DNA of 64,000 bases from Sorangium sp025924095 (GCF_051521505.1 NZ_CP150356.1:868001-932000), one strand, 5' to 3'; positions 25,909 to 34,712 are shown, counted from the first letter of the stretch. Made by a program: numbers and translations. Notes: a model not told the origin generated them from the sequence alone.

Positions 25909-27768
25909 TCAGAGGAAGCGGGCGATGCGCGCCCGCACGCGCGGCTCGCCCAGCACCGCCATCACCTCGGTGAGATCGGGGCTGTTGCGCGTCCCGCAGA
26001 CGGCGACCCGGAGCAGCATCGAGACGTCGCCGACATGGCCCTTCCACGACTCGGGAGAGGCCTTGTACTGCTTCACCTCGCCGGCGTAGCCCGAGGCCAC
26101 CGCGATCTGCCGGATCTTCTCGAACCACGCCTCCTTCGAGTCGGCCGGCTCGAAGACCTCGAGCATCTGCCGGAGCAGCGGCCTGCGATCCGCCTCCGGG
26201 ACGTTCTCGGGGAAATCGAACGACTCCAGGCCGCTGTAGAGCTCGTCGTAGAAGAAGAAGAGCTGGGAGCGCAGGTCGGGCCAGGTGACGATGCGCTTGT
26301 TCGACTTCTTGCCGCCGCGCTCGATGCCGAGCGCGCGCTTCGTGTACTCCGGATCTCGCTCCATCAGCGCGGCGAGCTCCGTGTCGTACGTCCTCGCCCA
26401 GTCGAGGCCCTGAGCGTAGACGTCGTCGGCGTTCATCCGGCTCACGACCGCCTGGCTGACGCTCTTCAGCTTGATCAGGTCGCTCAGGGCGCCGCCGGGG
26501 GCGAGCTTGTTCAGCTTGAGGGGGAAGGCGGAATAGGGCTTGTCGGGGTTCGCCTTGCGCCAGTCCTCGAACGCGGAGTTGGCGATGTTGAGCAGGTACT
26601 CGATCGTGGCCGTCTCCGGGACGCCGATCTCCCGGTAATACTCGATGTTCGCCTCGGGGTCCTTGCGCTTGCTCAGCTTGCGCCGCGCGTCCGAGACCTT
26701 GGGCTCGCCCGTCTCCGGGTCCGTCTCCTCCACGCGGTCGAGCTTCTGGATCGGCGGGACGTGGGCGTACTCGACCGGCCTGAACCCGAGCACGCGGAAG
26801 AGCTGCAGGTGGAGCGGCATCGACGAGATCCACTCGTCGCCGCGGATCACGTGCGTCGTCCGCATCAGGTGATCGTCGACGGCGTGGGCGAAGTGGTAGG
26901 TGGGGATGCCGTCCGACTTGAGGAGGATGGTGTCGAGATCGTTGACGGGCATCGAGATGACGCCCTTCACGCCGTCCTTCCACTCGACCCGGCCGGAGAC
27001 GTCGTCCGGGGCGCGCAGCCGGAGCACGAACGGGGTGCCGCTCGCGAGCGCCTCCTTCACCCGGGCGAGCGGCGCGTCGCGCCACTTCGCCCACCGGCCG
27101 TGATAGCCGGTCTTGAGCGCGACGGGCTTCTGGTCCTGGACCCCCTTCTCCTGGAGCGCCTTCTGCTCCTGGACCGCCTTCTTCTGGAGCGTCTCCTGCT
27201 CCTGCCGGATGGCGTCGAGCTCCTCGACCGTGCAGAAGCAGGGGTAGGCGAAGCCGCGGCGGAGGAGGTCGATCGCGTGATCCCGGTAGATCTCGGCCCG
27301 CTCTGTCTGGATATAAGGGCCGTAGTCGCCCTGCTGAACGAGCTCGCCGCGCGACGCTCCTCCCTCCTTGGCCGGCGCGCGGAGCACGCCTTCGTGAGGG
27401 GAGAGATCGAAGCGTGCCAGCGAGTCGACGATGGTGTCGATCGCGCCGGGGATGGCGCGCTTCACGTCGGTGTCCTCGAGGCGGAGGAAGAAGACACCCT
27501 CGCTCTGGAGGGCGAGCCGCTTGTTGATGAGCGACACGAAGACGCCGCCGATGTGCATGAACCCGGTGGGGCTCGGCGCGAAGCGGGTGACCATCGCGCC
27601 TTTGGGCAGCGCGCGCCGGGGATAGCGCGCCTCGTACTCCTCGGGCCGCCTGGCCGACGCCGCGGCCTCGCCGAACAGGAGGCGCACGAGCTCGTCGCGG
27701 TCCTCTCCGGGGCCCGGTTCGCGGACGGTGACGGGAAGCGTCGTCTCGTTCGAGGCCTGCTTGTCCAT
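25909..27768 (-). CDS. gltX: Glutamate--tRNA ligase
   Basis: 619 aa, longer than the usual 470-500. Class I synthetase with MVTRFAPSPTGFMHIGG (HIGH motif at 72-75), the zinc/structural YPCFCTVEEL (about 175-184), RGDEWISSMPLHLQLF, and the KMSKS motif as RRKLSKRKDPE. An N-terminal extension of about 55 residues precedes the catalytic core, and residues about 189-219 form a Gln/Lys/Glu-rich insertion (QKKAVQEQKALQEKGVQDQK) likely to be helical. The C-terminal half (about 430-619) is the anticodon-binding part. ATG 27768 is preferred because AGGAG lies about 12 bp upstream; ATG 27795 has no purine-rich leader. No second gltX is visible in the window; gluQ follows. Confidence 0.95.
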   Translation of the reverse strand: MDKQASNETTLPVTVREPGPGEDRDELVRLLFGEAAASARRPEEYEARYPRRALPKGAMVTRFAPSPTGFMHIGGVFVSLINKRLALQSEGVFFLRLEDTDVKRAIPGAIDTIVDSLARFDLSPHEGVLRAPAKEGGASRGELVQQGDYGPYIQTERAEIYRDHAIDLLRRGFAYPCFCTVEELDAIRQEQETLQKKAVQEQKALQEKGVQDQKPVALKTGYHGRWAKWRDAPLARVKEALASGTPFVLRLRAPDDVSGRVEWKDGVKGVISMPVNDLDTILLKSDGIPTYHFAHAVDDHLMRTTHVIRGDEWISSMPLHLQLFRVLGFRPVEYAHVPPIQKLDRVEETDPETGEPKVSDARRKLSKRKDPEANIEYYREIGVPETATIEYLLNIANSAFEDWRKANPDKPYSAFPLKLNKLAPGGALSDLIKLKSVSQAVVSRMNADDVYAQGLDWARTYDTELAALMERDPEYTKRALGIERGGKKSNKRIVTWPDLRSQLFFFYDELYSGLESFDFPENVPEADRRPLLRQMLEVFEPADSKEAWFEKIRQIAVASGYAGEVKQYKASPESWKGHVGDVSMLLRVAVCGTRNSPDLTEVMAVLGEPRVRARIARFL

Positions 27769-27908
27769 GAGGGCGCGTCGCTCCTGGTCTGACATCGGGC
27801 GGGGAGGGGAGGGAGGCAGCCTTTGCACGCCCGCCAGGCCTTGTCAATCGTGGCCTCGGCGGGCCGCGTGGGCGCCGCGTGGCCCGCGCGCTTGGGCGTC
27901 CCGCGGCG

Positions 27909-29885
27909 CTACTGCGGTGTCGTCTCGCCGACGAGCCAATACGTCTTCATCGCGCCCTTGCCCTTGATCGGCACGAGGCCCCGCTCCTCGAGGAGGAAGT
28001 CCCCCACGAGCCGGGCATAGCTCGCCTCGCTCACCTGGATCCTCCCGGGCTCTCCGCTCGACTCCATGCGGCTCGCCACGTTCACCGCGTCGCCCCAGAG
28101 GTCGTAGCTGAACTTCTTCTTGCCGATCACCCCGGCGATGACAGGCCCGGTGTTGATGCCGATCCTCAGCCGGAACGGCTCGCCGTCGTCGGCCAGGAAC
28201 TGGCCCATGGCGTGGGTCATCGCGAGGGCCATCCGCGCTATCGCCCTCGCGTGATCGGGGCGCTGCGCCGGCAGCCCGCCGACGACCATGTAGGCGTCTC
28301 CTATGGTCTTGATCTTCTCCAGGCCGTGCTGCTCGGCGAGCTGATCGAACGACGAGAACATGCGGTTGAGCAGGCCGACGAGCTCCGCCGGGGTCTGCCG
28401 TGTGGCGAGGGAGGTGAAGCCGGCGATGTCCGCGAAGAGGATGGTCACCTCCTCGAAGTGCTCGGCGATGAGCTGCTCGTTCTCCTTCAGCTGCTCGGCG
28501 ATGGAGCTCGGCAGGATGTTGAGGAGGAGCCGGTCCGAGCGCTCGTGGGCCCGCTCCGCCGCCGCCTTCGCCTGCTCGAGCGCGGCCTTCTGCTGGCTCT
28601 GCCGCCGGGCGTTCGTCTCGAGGGCCGAGAGCATGCCGTTGATCGAGCCGGTGAGGCGCGACAGCTCGTCGGTGCCCGGCATCGCGATCCGCGCCGAGAG
28701 ATCGCCGACGCCGCCGATCTCGGTGACCTCCCTGCTGAGGCGGGCGAGCCGGTAGAGGACGAGCTTCTCCAGGAGCAGCAGGGTGACGCCCCCGAAGACA
28801 AGCCCGACGAGCACCGTCACAAGAACGAGGTAGCGCAGCGTGTCGTGGCCCATCCTGAGGATCACCCGGTCGTTGTCGACGCGCAGGAGCAGCGCGGGCC
28901 GGCCGTCGAGGTCATCGAGGACGGTGTACCCGGCGATCCGGTCCTCGCCGAGCGGGTGGACGAGGATCGCCTCGCGGCCTGTCATGGCGGCGCGCGCCTC
29001 GAGGAAGTCGGCGGGCAGGTCGGGGTCGTCGAGGCGGCGCACGGCGAGCGAGAGGCCGGCGGGCTCGGTGAGGCGCTTGATCTCGGCGTCCGTCAAGAAG
29101 CGCCCGAACGTGACGGAGCCGGCGACCGGCCCGCGGCCCGAGCTGCCGACGCTCGGCTGGGAGCAGACGAGCATCGGCCCGTCCGGCAGGAGGACGATGC
29201 CGCCCCGGACCGCGCTGGCCGGCGCGTCCTGCCCGAACAGGAGATCGCCGACGCGGAGCCGCTCGGCGATGCCCCGCGGGAGCGGGGCCCAGCGCTTCGT
29301 GGCGTGATCGTAGCCGGTGCTGTACACGGGGATTCCGTCCGCGTCGGCGAAGACGGCGAGATCGATCCGGGTGATGTCGAAGAGCTCGGCGACGAGGTTC
29401 GAGCGGACGAACTCTTGATTACCGTCCTGCACGAACGCGTATGCGTCGTCCCACTGGCTCCAGTCGGTCCAGCGCGCGTTGAAGTCGCGGATGGCCTGGT
29501 TGAACAGGTTGAGGGCCACCTGGGCGGTGCGGCGCGTGTCCTGCGCCTCGGCGGCCATCGAGTTGGCGAGGAGCGCCCTCGACGAGACGCCGTACAGGGC
29601 AAAGCTGAGCCCGAGCAGCGTGGCGGCGATCGCCAGCAGCGTCTTTGCGCGCAGCGAGAGAAGAGCGTCGAGGGCGGGTTTCAGCGTCAGCGACGGCGAG
29701 AGTATCGAAATGCGCGCCGGCGTGGAAGTGCGCCGGCGCGAGGTGCGGCCGGAGCGGAAGCGCGCCGGTGGGGCGGGGACGGTGCGCGGCGCGGGAGGGG
29801 GGCCGGCGGGGTTCGGCGGTCGTCTGGATGGGTCTGCTGGAGGGGGTGGGAGGCGCGACGTCCTCTCATCCCACGCAGCGCGCAA
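27909..29885 (-). CDS. CHASE4-like/HAMP class III adenylate cyclase
   Basis: 658 aa if started at TTG 29885. Layout: Pro/Arg-rich N-terminus, membrane segment (about 82-104), periplasmic sensor of CHASE4 type (NLFNQAIRDFNARWTDWSQWDDAYAFVQ is diagnostic), second membrane segment (about 350-375), HAMP, coiled coil (about 430-470) and class III cyclase domain (about 478-650). Catalytic residues are present: metal Asp486 in FADIAGF and Asp530 in TIGDAYM; purine-selecting Lys524 and Asp595 (YDLWGDAVN) specify ATP; Asn602 and Arg606 are also there. So it should make cAMP in response to an extracytoplasmic signal. No ATG or GTG exists upstream of the first membrane segment; TTG is the only standard alternative. 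Confidence 0.9.
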   Translation of the reverse strand: MRAAWDERTSRLPPPPADPSRRPPNPAGPPPAPRTVPAPPARFRSGRTSRRRTSTPARISILSPSLTLKPALDALLSLRAKTLLAIAATLLGLSFALYGVSSRALLANSMAAEAQDTRRTAQVALNLFNQAIRDFNARWTDWSQWDDAYAFVQDGNQEFVRSNLVAELFDITRIDLAVFADADGIPVYSTGYDHATKRWAPLPRGIAERLRVGDLLFGQDAPASAVRGGIVLLPDGPMLVCSQPSVGSSGRGPVAGSVTFGRFLTDAEIKRLTEPAGLSLAVRRLDDPDLPADFLEARAAMTGREAILVHPLGEDRIAGYTVLDDLDGRPALLLRVDNDRVILRMGHDTLRYLVLVTVLVGLVFGGVTLLLLEKLVLYRLARLSREVTEIGGVGDLSARIAMPGTDELSRLTGSINGMLSALETNARRQSQQKAALEQAKAAAERAHERSDRLLLNILPSSIAEQLKENEQLIAEHFEEVTILFADIAGFTSLATRQTPAELVGLLNRMFSSFDQLAEQHGLEKIKTIGDAYMVVGGLPAQRPDHARAIARMALAMTHAMGQFLADDGEPFRLRIGINTGPVIAGVIGKKKFSYDLWGDAVNVASRMESSGEPGRIQVSEASYARLVGDFLLEERGLVPIKGKGAMKTYWLVGETTPQ

Positions 29886-30096
29886 GGCAAGGCACTGAGT
29901 TCCAGACGTGGCTCAAGGACGTTTCCGACGGCCGCCCGTACTGCGCTGCGCCTTCGTGTCCTCCTCGGAAATACAGGTTTATAGTAATGAAAACAACTCG
30001 GCAGGTCCTCGGTGTTACGGGGCCATGGTGCGCATCGTCACGGTATCTCAATTCCCCGCGGTGCTTCCTTGGACCGCTCTCGCGAGAGCAGATAGA

Positions 30097-30834
30097 ATGC
30101 TCTCGATGCTCACGCCCTGCCGGCTGCTCGTCGCTCCTGCGCTCCTCCTCACCCTCGCTGCGTGCGCCAACGGCACCGACGAGTTAATGCCCGGGTACTA
30201 CGAGGAGCAGGCCGGCGGAGGCGGAAGCGGCGGAGGAGACGAAGGGGGCGCCGGAGCGGGGGACGCGTCGGCGAGCTCAAGTTCAAGGGCGAGCTCGAGC
30301 TCCAGCTCGAGCTCCGCCGGGGTCGGTGGCGGCGGGGGCGAGGGCAGCGAGGGCGGGAGCAGCGAGGGCGGCGGGGCTGAGGGCGGCGATGAGGGAGTGG
30401 CGGGCGAATGCGACTATGGCTCGCCGAACACGTGCGTTGGGGCAGAAGACCTAGGTGAGATTCCGGGCGATGATGGCGCCGATTGGGCGATGGAGACAGC
30501 GACAGGAACCACGTCGAGGTGGTTCAAGGTCCGTGTCATCGATGAGGAGAACTGGCCCACCTCCGAGCGCTTCAAAGCGACGCTCACCTCCCCGCCGGGG
30601 ATGAATTTCGATCTGATTGTCTACCAAGGGGAAATCGAGGTGAATGCGCCGGATTGCTTCGTGTCCGGCGTGCGGGGGCAAGGAACGCCTGAGTCATTCA
30701 CGACAACCTGGAATGACCGTATTGGGCCGGACGATCACCTCTGGTTCATCCTCGAGGTGCGTCACGTGGATGGCACCGCGTGCGGCGAGGAGGCGAAGTG
30801 GACGCTGACGGTCGAAGGTAGGAAGCCGCCTTGA
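30097..30834 (+). CDS. Lipoprotein with Ser/Gly-rich linker and C-terminal beta domain
   Basis: 245 aa. Signal peptide with lipobox TLAAC (Cys near residue 24). Residues about 40-100 are almost only Gly, Ser, Glu and Ala, including an eight-serine run, a spacer common in myxobacterial surface lipoproteins. The mature C-terminal domain (about 105-245) contains four cysteines and strands such as TTSRWFKVRVIDEENW, MNFDLIVYQG and LWFILEVRHVDG, reminiscent of bacterial pre-peptidase-type beta domains. Function unknown. Start ATG 30097 or 30106. The next gene is convergent. Confidence 0.78.
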   Translation: MLSMLTPCRLLVAPALLLTLAACANGTDELMPGYYEEQAGGGGSGGGDEGGAGAGDASASSSSRASSSSSSSSAGVGGGGGEGSEGGSSEGGGAEGGDEGVAGECDYGSPNTCVGAEDLGEIPGDDGADWAMETATGTTSRWFKVRVIDEENWPTSERFKATLTSPPGMNFDLIVYQGEIEVNAPDCFVSGVRGQGTPESFTTTWNDRIGPDDHLWFILEVRHVDGTACGEEAKWTLTVEGRKPP

Positions 30835-30974
30835 CCCTTGAGCCTGCACGCACAGCAATGCAGCACGAAATGTCGCACCGCTCTGCACGGGCCGATCGCC
30901 AGCGACACGGCGCCGAGAGCCCGCTCGCCTCGACCTTGCTTTGTGCGGAGCAGCGCTCCTCCTTGGAGCCGCGC

Positions 30975-32669
30975 TCAGGGTGACATCCGCGCCATCACCA
31001 CGCTGAAATTATCCATCATCAGGGGCGGGTCGATGAGATCGAGCGCGCCGTCGCTCGTGCCCGCCACGACGATCTCGCGCGTCTCCGGAACAATCGCCGC
31101 GGAGGTTGCCGCCTGGCCCGCCGCGCCGCTGCCGTAGCGATGGCTCCACCGATGATTTCCCGAAGCATCGAACTTCGCAACGAACCAGTCGGAGTCGTTG
31201 GCGGTCAGTTCCCCGCCGCCGAAATCCACCTTCCCGAGAAAACTGCCGGCGAAGACGAGGTCGCCCTCGCTATCGAGCGCCGCACCGTGGATGGGTACGG
31301 CCCAGTTCTGCTTGGTCGCGTCGCCGAGCTGTTTCGACCATGAGTGGGTGCCGGTCGCTGACAGGCGGACGACAAACAGATCGTCATCATCCGCGCCGGT
31401 CGTCTCGCGTGTCACTTCCACCGAATTGCTCGTGCCCTGAAACCTGACCTTGCCTGAGAAGAGCCCGACAATACCAGCGTTGCCCGCAGGGTCGACGCCG
31501 ACCCCGCTGATCTCGACATTGCTGCCGTCACCATGGTCGAAGATCGTATTCCAGAGCAGCGTTCCCTTCGGGGCGTACTGAGCCACCCAGCCGGACGCTC
31601 CCATGCTGGCGGAATCACGGGTGTGGCCGGAGCCGAAGTCGACCGACGTCACGAACGTGCCGGCGACAACAGCACGTCCCATCCCATCTACCCCGACGCC
31701 TTTGCCGTACTGGGCGCCCGGGGGGTAGCCCTCGCTGTCGCCGATCTGGACGCTGTAGACGTGGCCGCCGTCCTCTCCGCTCAACCGCAGCAGAAAGCTG
31801 TCCGTGTCCGATGTCTCTGCGGTCTCGAGCGCCCGGTCGCCGAAGGTCACGGCCCCGCTGAAGATCCCTGTCATCACGGCGTCGCCGTCCGGCGACACAG
31901 CCATGTCGACCGGTGAGATCTGGCCTTCCGGGCCGCCGAACTGCTTGCTCCACACGTGCCCGCCGTCCGCGTCGAGCTTGACGACCAGCATGTCGCTCGT
32001 CCCGCTGGCCGGAAGATCACCGCCGCCGAGGTTCACGGTCCCCGTGTACTTGGTCGCGAACAGCACATTGCTCTCCGCGTCCAGTGTCACCACAGCAAAA
32101 CCATCCCCCCCGAGTGGCAGCCCTAAGCTGCGCAAATGATTGCCCTCACCGTCGAAGATGGCGAGGAAGGCGCCACCGCGAGAATGCTCCGGCAGGATCG
32201 TCGTGGCATTGGGGCCGAAGTTGATCTCGCCTCGATAGATACCGGCGAGCGCGATACGATCCCCCCTCGGGCTGACCGCCACCGACGTTGCATACCGGTC
32301 GGGCCCCGCGCTGGACATCCTCGCCCACACGACATCGCTGCACCCCACGCCGTCGCAGTCCTCATCGCCCCTCTCGTTGCAGTCCTCCTCGCCTGGCAGC
32401 ACCTGCTCCTCGCAGGCCCCCCAGCTCCCATCCGCGCCGCAGGTCTGCTCGCCAGCCGCGCAGAGGCCGACCCCCTCGGTCTCGCTCGCGCCCTCGTAGC
32501 ACGGCCGTGTGTCGCCCCGCTCGCAAGGCGCCGCGTCGGCGCCCCCGGTGCCCCCGGCGCCGGCGGCCGGGGAGTCGGTGAACTCGTCGAGTCCGAGCAG
32601 CGCGCCGCAGCCGGTGATGAGCAGCGCGGTCAAGGCGAACGAGGGCAGAGTATGGCGCAGGAGAGGCAC
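30975..32669 (-). CDS. SBBP-repeat beta-propeller-like lipoprotein
   Basis: 564 aa from GTG 32669; lipobox LITGC (Cys21). An N-terminal Cys-rich module (about 40-105: CERGDTRPCYEG, GVGLCAAGEQTCGADGSWGACEE, EDCNERGDEDCDGVGC) of a kind frequent in Sorangium and Polyangium lipoproteins precedes repeats of about 60 residues built on patterns such as VAGTFxxxVDFGxG and FVAKFDASGNHRWSHRYG, as in SBBP/beta-propeller proteins. Likely an outer-surface protein with a binding role; no enzyme signature. The Shine-Dalgarno before the GTG is weak, so the start could differ slightly, but the signal peptide fixes it approximately. Confidence 0.82.
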   Translation of the reverse strand: MPLLRHTLPSFALTALLITGCGALLGLDEFTDSPAAGAGGTGGADAAPCERGDTRPCYEGASETEGVGLCAAGEQTCGADGSWGACEEQVLPGEEDCNERGDEDCDGVGCSDVVWARMSSAGPDRYATSVAVSPRGDRIALAGIYRGEINFGPNATTILPEHSRGGAFLAIFDGEGNHLRSLGLPLGGDGFAVVTLDAESNVLFATKYTGTVNLGGGDLPASGTSDMLVVKLDADGGHVWSKQFGGPEGQISPVDMAVSPDGDAVMTGIFSGAVTFGDRALETAETSDTDSFLLRLSGEDGGHVYSVQIGDSEGYPPGAQYGKGVGVDGMGRAVVAGTFVTSVDFGSGHTRDSASMGASGWVAQYAPKGTLLWNTIFDHGDGSNVEISGVGVDPAGNAGIVGLFSGKVRFQGTSNSVEVTRETTGADDDDLFVVRLSATGTHSWSKQLGDATKQNWAVPIHGAALDSEGDLVFAGSFLGKVDFGGGELTANDSDWFVAKFDASGNHRWSHRYGSGAAGQAATSAAIVPETREIVVAGTSDGALDLIDPPLMMDNFSVVMARMSP

Positions 32670-32822
32670 GCGGGAACAGTAGCCGAAGCCAACCCCTCCA
32701 GGACAGGGGCACCTCGACAGAGGGCACCCCGATCGTGCGAAAGGCACCGCGCCGCCCCGACGCCGCCCCGAGGGGGCCGCCGGTCGCCGGCAACGCGGTG
32801 CCTCATCCCTTCACACGGCACA

Positions 32823-33203
32823 TCAGCCCGCGCTGATCGGGATCTGACGGGGCTTGAGCGACGCGCTCTTCGGCAGGTGAATCCGCAGGACGCCCGACTG
32901 GAGCTCCGCGGCGATCTTGTCCGAATCGATGCCCTGCGGGACCACGAAGCTGCGACGGAAATCCGGCAGGTCGACCGCGCTCTGCTCGCGCTCGGCCGCC
33001 TCGGCGCGCCGGCCCTCGAACGTCAGCTCCCCCTTCTCCAGGCGAATGGCCAGCTTGTCCCGCGTCACACCCGGGAGATCCGCCACGACCAGGAGCTCGT
33101 CGGCGTTCTCGTAGATGTCCACCGCCGGGGGCACCGCAGGGCGCTGCTGGATCTTCTCAGGGTTGCTCTCAGCACGGTGGGTCAAGTTGCGATCGGTGCT
33201 CAT
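32823..33203 (-). CDS. Small heat-shock protein (Hsp20/alpha-crystallin)
   Basis: 126 aa. Alpha-crystallin domain from about residue 25 (VPPAVDIYENADELLVVADLPGVTRDKLAIRLEKGELTFEGRR) to the terminal SLKPRQIPISAG; the conserved GVLRIHLPK (A-x-x-x-n-G-v-L type) is present. ATP-independent holdase chaperone forming oligomers. Start ATG 33203 because AAGGAG lies 8 bp before it; ATG 33209 and GTG 33212 are too close. It lies 83 bp downstream of a second hsp20 gene on the same strand, probably one heat- or stress-induced operon. Confidence 0.94.
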   Translation of the reverse strand: MSTDRNLTHRAESNPEKIQQRPAVPPAVDIYENADELLVVADLPGVTRDKLAIRLEKGELTFEGRRAEAAEREQSAVDLPDFRRSFVVPQGIDSDKIAAELQSGVLRIHLPKSASLKPRQIPISAG

Positions 33204-33286
33204 CTTCATCACTCCTTCCTCGGTAGATTCCAGATCCGTTGCTCGCCGGATCGTCTCTCTCCTCTCGGTCTGCTCCCGTCTGCCCC

Positions 33287-33751
33287 TCAGCGCGCCGTCA
33301 CCGTGATCTGCCGCGGCTGCGCCTCGGCGGCCTTGTTCAGCGTCAGCGTCAGCACGCCGTTCCTGAGGACCGCGGAGGTCTTCTCGGGGTCGACCTTGCT
33401 CGGCAGCGTGAAGCTCCGGCTGAAACGCACCCCGCCCCGCTCCTTGCGGTGGACGAGATAGCCCTCCGGCGCATCCGACTTGCGCTCTCCGCTCACGGTC
33501 AGGACGTCCTGGTTGAGCGAGATCTGGACGTCCTTCTCCGTCAGACCCGGAAGATCGGCCTTCACGACAAGCGCGCTGCCCGTGTCGAACAGGTGAATGC
33601 GCGGACCAGGCGTGTACCGCGACGACGGGTCGAAATCGCCGCGGAGCGACGACCGGGGCGCGTCGTACTCCTCGAACGCCCGATCCATCCGCCGGCGAAG
33701 CTCATCCATCAGGGCAAACGTGCGATCGAAATCCGTGGCTCGGTTCAGCAT
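33287..33751 (-). CDS. Small heat-shock protein (Hsp20/alpha-crystallin)
   Basis: 154 aa. A longer N-terminal arm (FDRTFALMDELRRRMDRAFEEYD) precedes the alpha-crystallin domain (about 50-140: RIHLFDTGSALVVKADLPGLTEKDVQISLNQDVLTVSGERK, then SRSFTLPSKVDPEKTSAVLRNGVLTLTLNK). Start ATG 33751 has AGGAG at 5 bp. First gene of a two-gene hsp20 operon; the two proteins are diverged paralogues and may form mixed oligomers. A possible promoter is listed at 33887-33915. Confidence 0.94.
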   Translation of the reverse strand: MLNRATDFDRTFALMDELRRRMDRAFEEYDAPRSSLRGDFDPSSRYTPGPRIHLFDTGSALVVKADLPGLTEKDVQISLNQDVLTVSGERKSDAPEGYLVHRKERGGVRFSRSFTLPSKVDPEKTSAVLRNGVLTLTLNKAAEAQPRQITVTAR

Positions 33752-34096
33752 GACGACTCCTCCATGACCCCCGCGCGCGGCGCGCGCCGGGGCCTCGCCC
33801 GCGGCGCCGTCAGCCCTGCTCGCGACGGCCGCTTTGTTGTAGTGTTACGGGACCTTGGCTCCGAGAGCCGGTCTCCTCGCACCGCCCAATCTTTGCACGG
33901 CGCCGGGGGTGTCAAGAGCCGCGCCAGCCCTCCCGCTCACCGCGCCGGACCGGAAGGAAGGCGAGCTCGACCGGGCATCGCCACCCTCCCCAGAAGAACC
34001 TCCAGGACACCCAGGGACGCCTCCAGCAGCGACAGCCCGGTGGATCGACCGGCGTTGAACAACCCTGGAGTCAGGTTCGAGGTAGTGGTACAAACC
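33752..34096. other. Divergent intergenic region between hsp20 and the thioredoxin-fold gene
   Basis: Contains the candidate hsp20 promoter, a short hairpin GGCTC-CGA-GAGCC near 33857-33870, and at its right end the CarH-box-like element listed separately. No gene seen. Confidence 0.5.
33887..33915 (-). promoter_or_regulatory. Possible sigma-70 promoter of the hsp20 operon
   Basis: On the minus strand a perfect TTGACA (33915-33910) is followed after 17 bp by AGATTG (33892-33887). The -35 is ideal; the -10 is weak. No CIRCE or HAIR element was recognised. Confidence 0.4.
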
Positions 34097-34106
34097 ATGG
34101 ACATGC
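34085..34106. promoter_or_regulatory. CarH-box-like element overlapping the start of the thioredoxin-fold gene
   Basis: Two 11-bp units, GTGGTACAAAC and CATGGACATGC, place ACA 11 bp apart. The stretch TACAAACCATGGACA matches TTCAAACCATTGACA at 43028-43042 in 13 of 15 positions. It overlaps ATG 34097, so binding would block initiation or transcription of that gene. Confidence 0.45.
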
Positions 34107-34678
34107 TGATCCGCCCGCCCGCTCCCCGCCGCCCGCGGCCCGCCCGCCTCAGCTCGGCCGCATCCGCCGCGGCGCTGGCCGTCGCGCTGGTCTCGGGCGC
34201 CGCGCTCGCGCTGCCGACTGTGGGCGATCGGGCGCCGGACGCCCGCGTCGAGGACGCCGACGGCCGCGAGCTCCAGCTCAAGGCGCTGCGGGGCAAGCCG
34301 ATCCTCATCGTCTACGAGGACAAGGACTCGACGGCGCAGAACCAGGCGCTCAAGGACGCGCTGGCGAAGCTCGCGAAGGGCGACCGCTACAAGCGCTCCA
34401 TCGCCGTCACGGCCATCGCCGACGTGAGCTCCTACGACTTCTGGCCGGCGAAAGGGTTCGTGAAGGACGCCATCCGCGACGAGTCGCGGAAGGTCGGCGC
34501 GACCATCTACTGCGACTGGGACGGCACCTTCCGCGAGGCCTACCGGCTCCGCCGCGGCATCAGCAACGTCATCCTCGTCGGCAAGAACGGCCAGGTGCTC
34601 TTCGCGGCCGAGGGCAAGCTCAAGCCCGAGGCGCAGACAAGGGTCCTCGACCTGCTCCGCAAAGAGGTCGACGGTTGA
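34097..34678 (+). CDS. Exported thioredoxin-fold protein lacking a redox CxxC
   Basis: 193 aa. A signal peptide (SSAASAAALAVALVSGAALALP, cleavage near residue 36) is followed by an AhpC/TlpA/YtfJ-like thioredoxin fold: VGDRAPDARVEDADGRELQLKALRGKPILIVYEDKDS, a central FWPAKGFVKDAIRDES, and ISNVILVGKNGQVLFAAEGKL, where a cis-proline-like turn is replaced by Ile-Ser-Asn. The position of the usual CxxC holds EDKD; the only cysteine is in IYCDWDG. So it is unlikely to be a disulfide oxidoreductase and may be a binding or YtfJ-like protein. It sits beside the carH/crt cluster and shares a regulatory-like element with the crtD/crtE promoter region. ATG 34103 is an alternative start. Confidence 0.8.
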   Translation: MDMLIRPPAPRRPRPARLSSAASAAALAVALVSGAALALPTVGDRAPDARVEDADGRELQLKALRGKPILIVYEDKDSTAQNQALKDALAKLAKGDRYKRSIAVTAIADVSSYDFWPAKGFVKDAIRDESRKVGATIYCDWDGTFREAYRLRRGISNVILVGKNGQVLFAAEGKLKPEAQTRVLDLLRKEVDG

Positions 34679-34712
34679 CCGCGGCGCGCGCGCCGGCCGG
34701 CGCGGCGCGCGC

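Noticed and set aside
25216..27792. 858-residue plus-strand frame opposite gluQ/gltX
   Set aside because: Shadow of two well-identified synthetases; no Shine-Dalgarno or motif.
30240..30400. Low-complexity GGC/AGC region as a possible DNA repeat element
   Set aside because: It is in frame within a lipoprotein gene and encodes a Ser/Gly linker.
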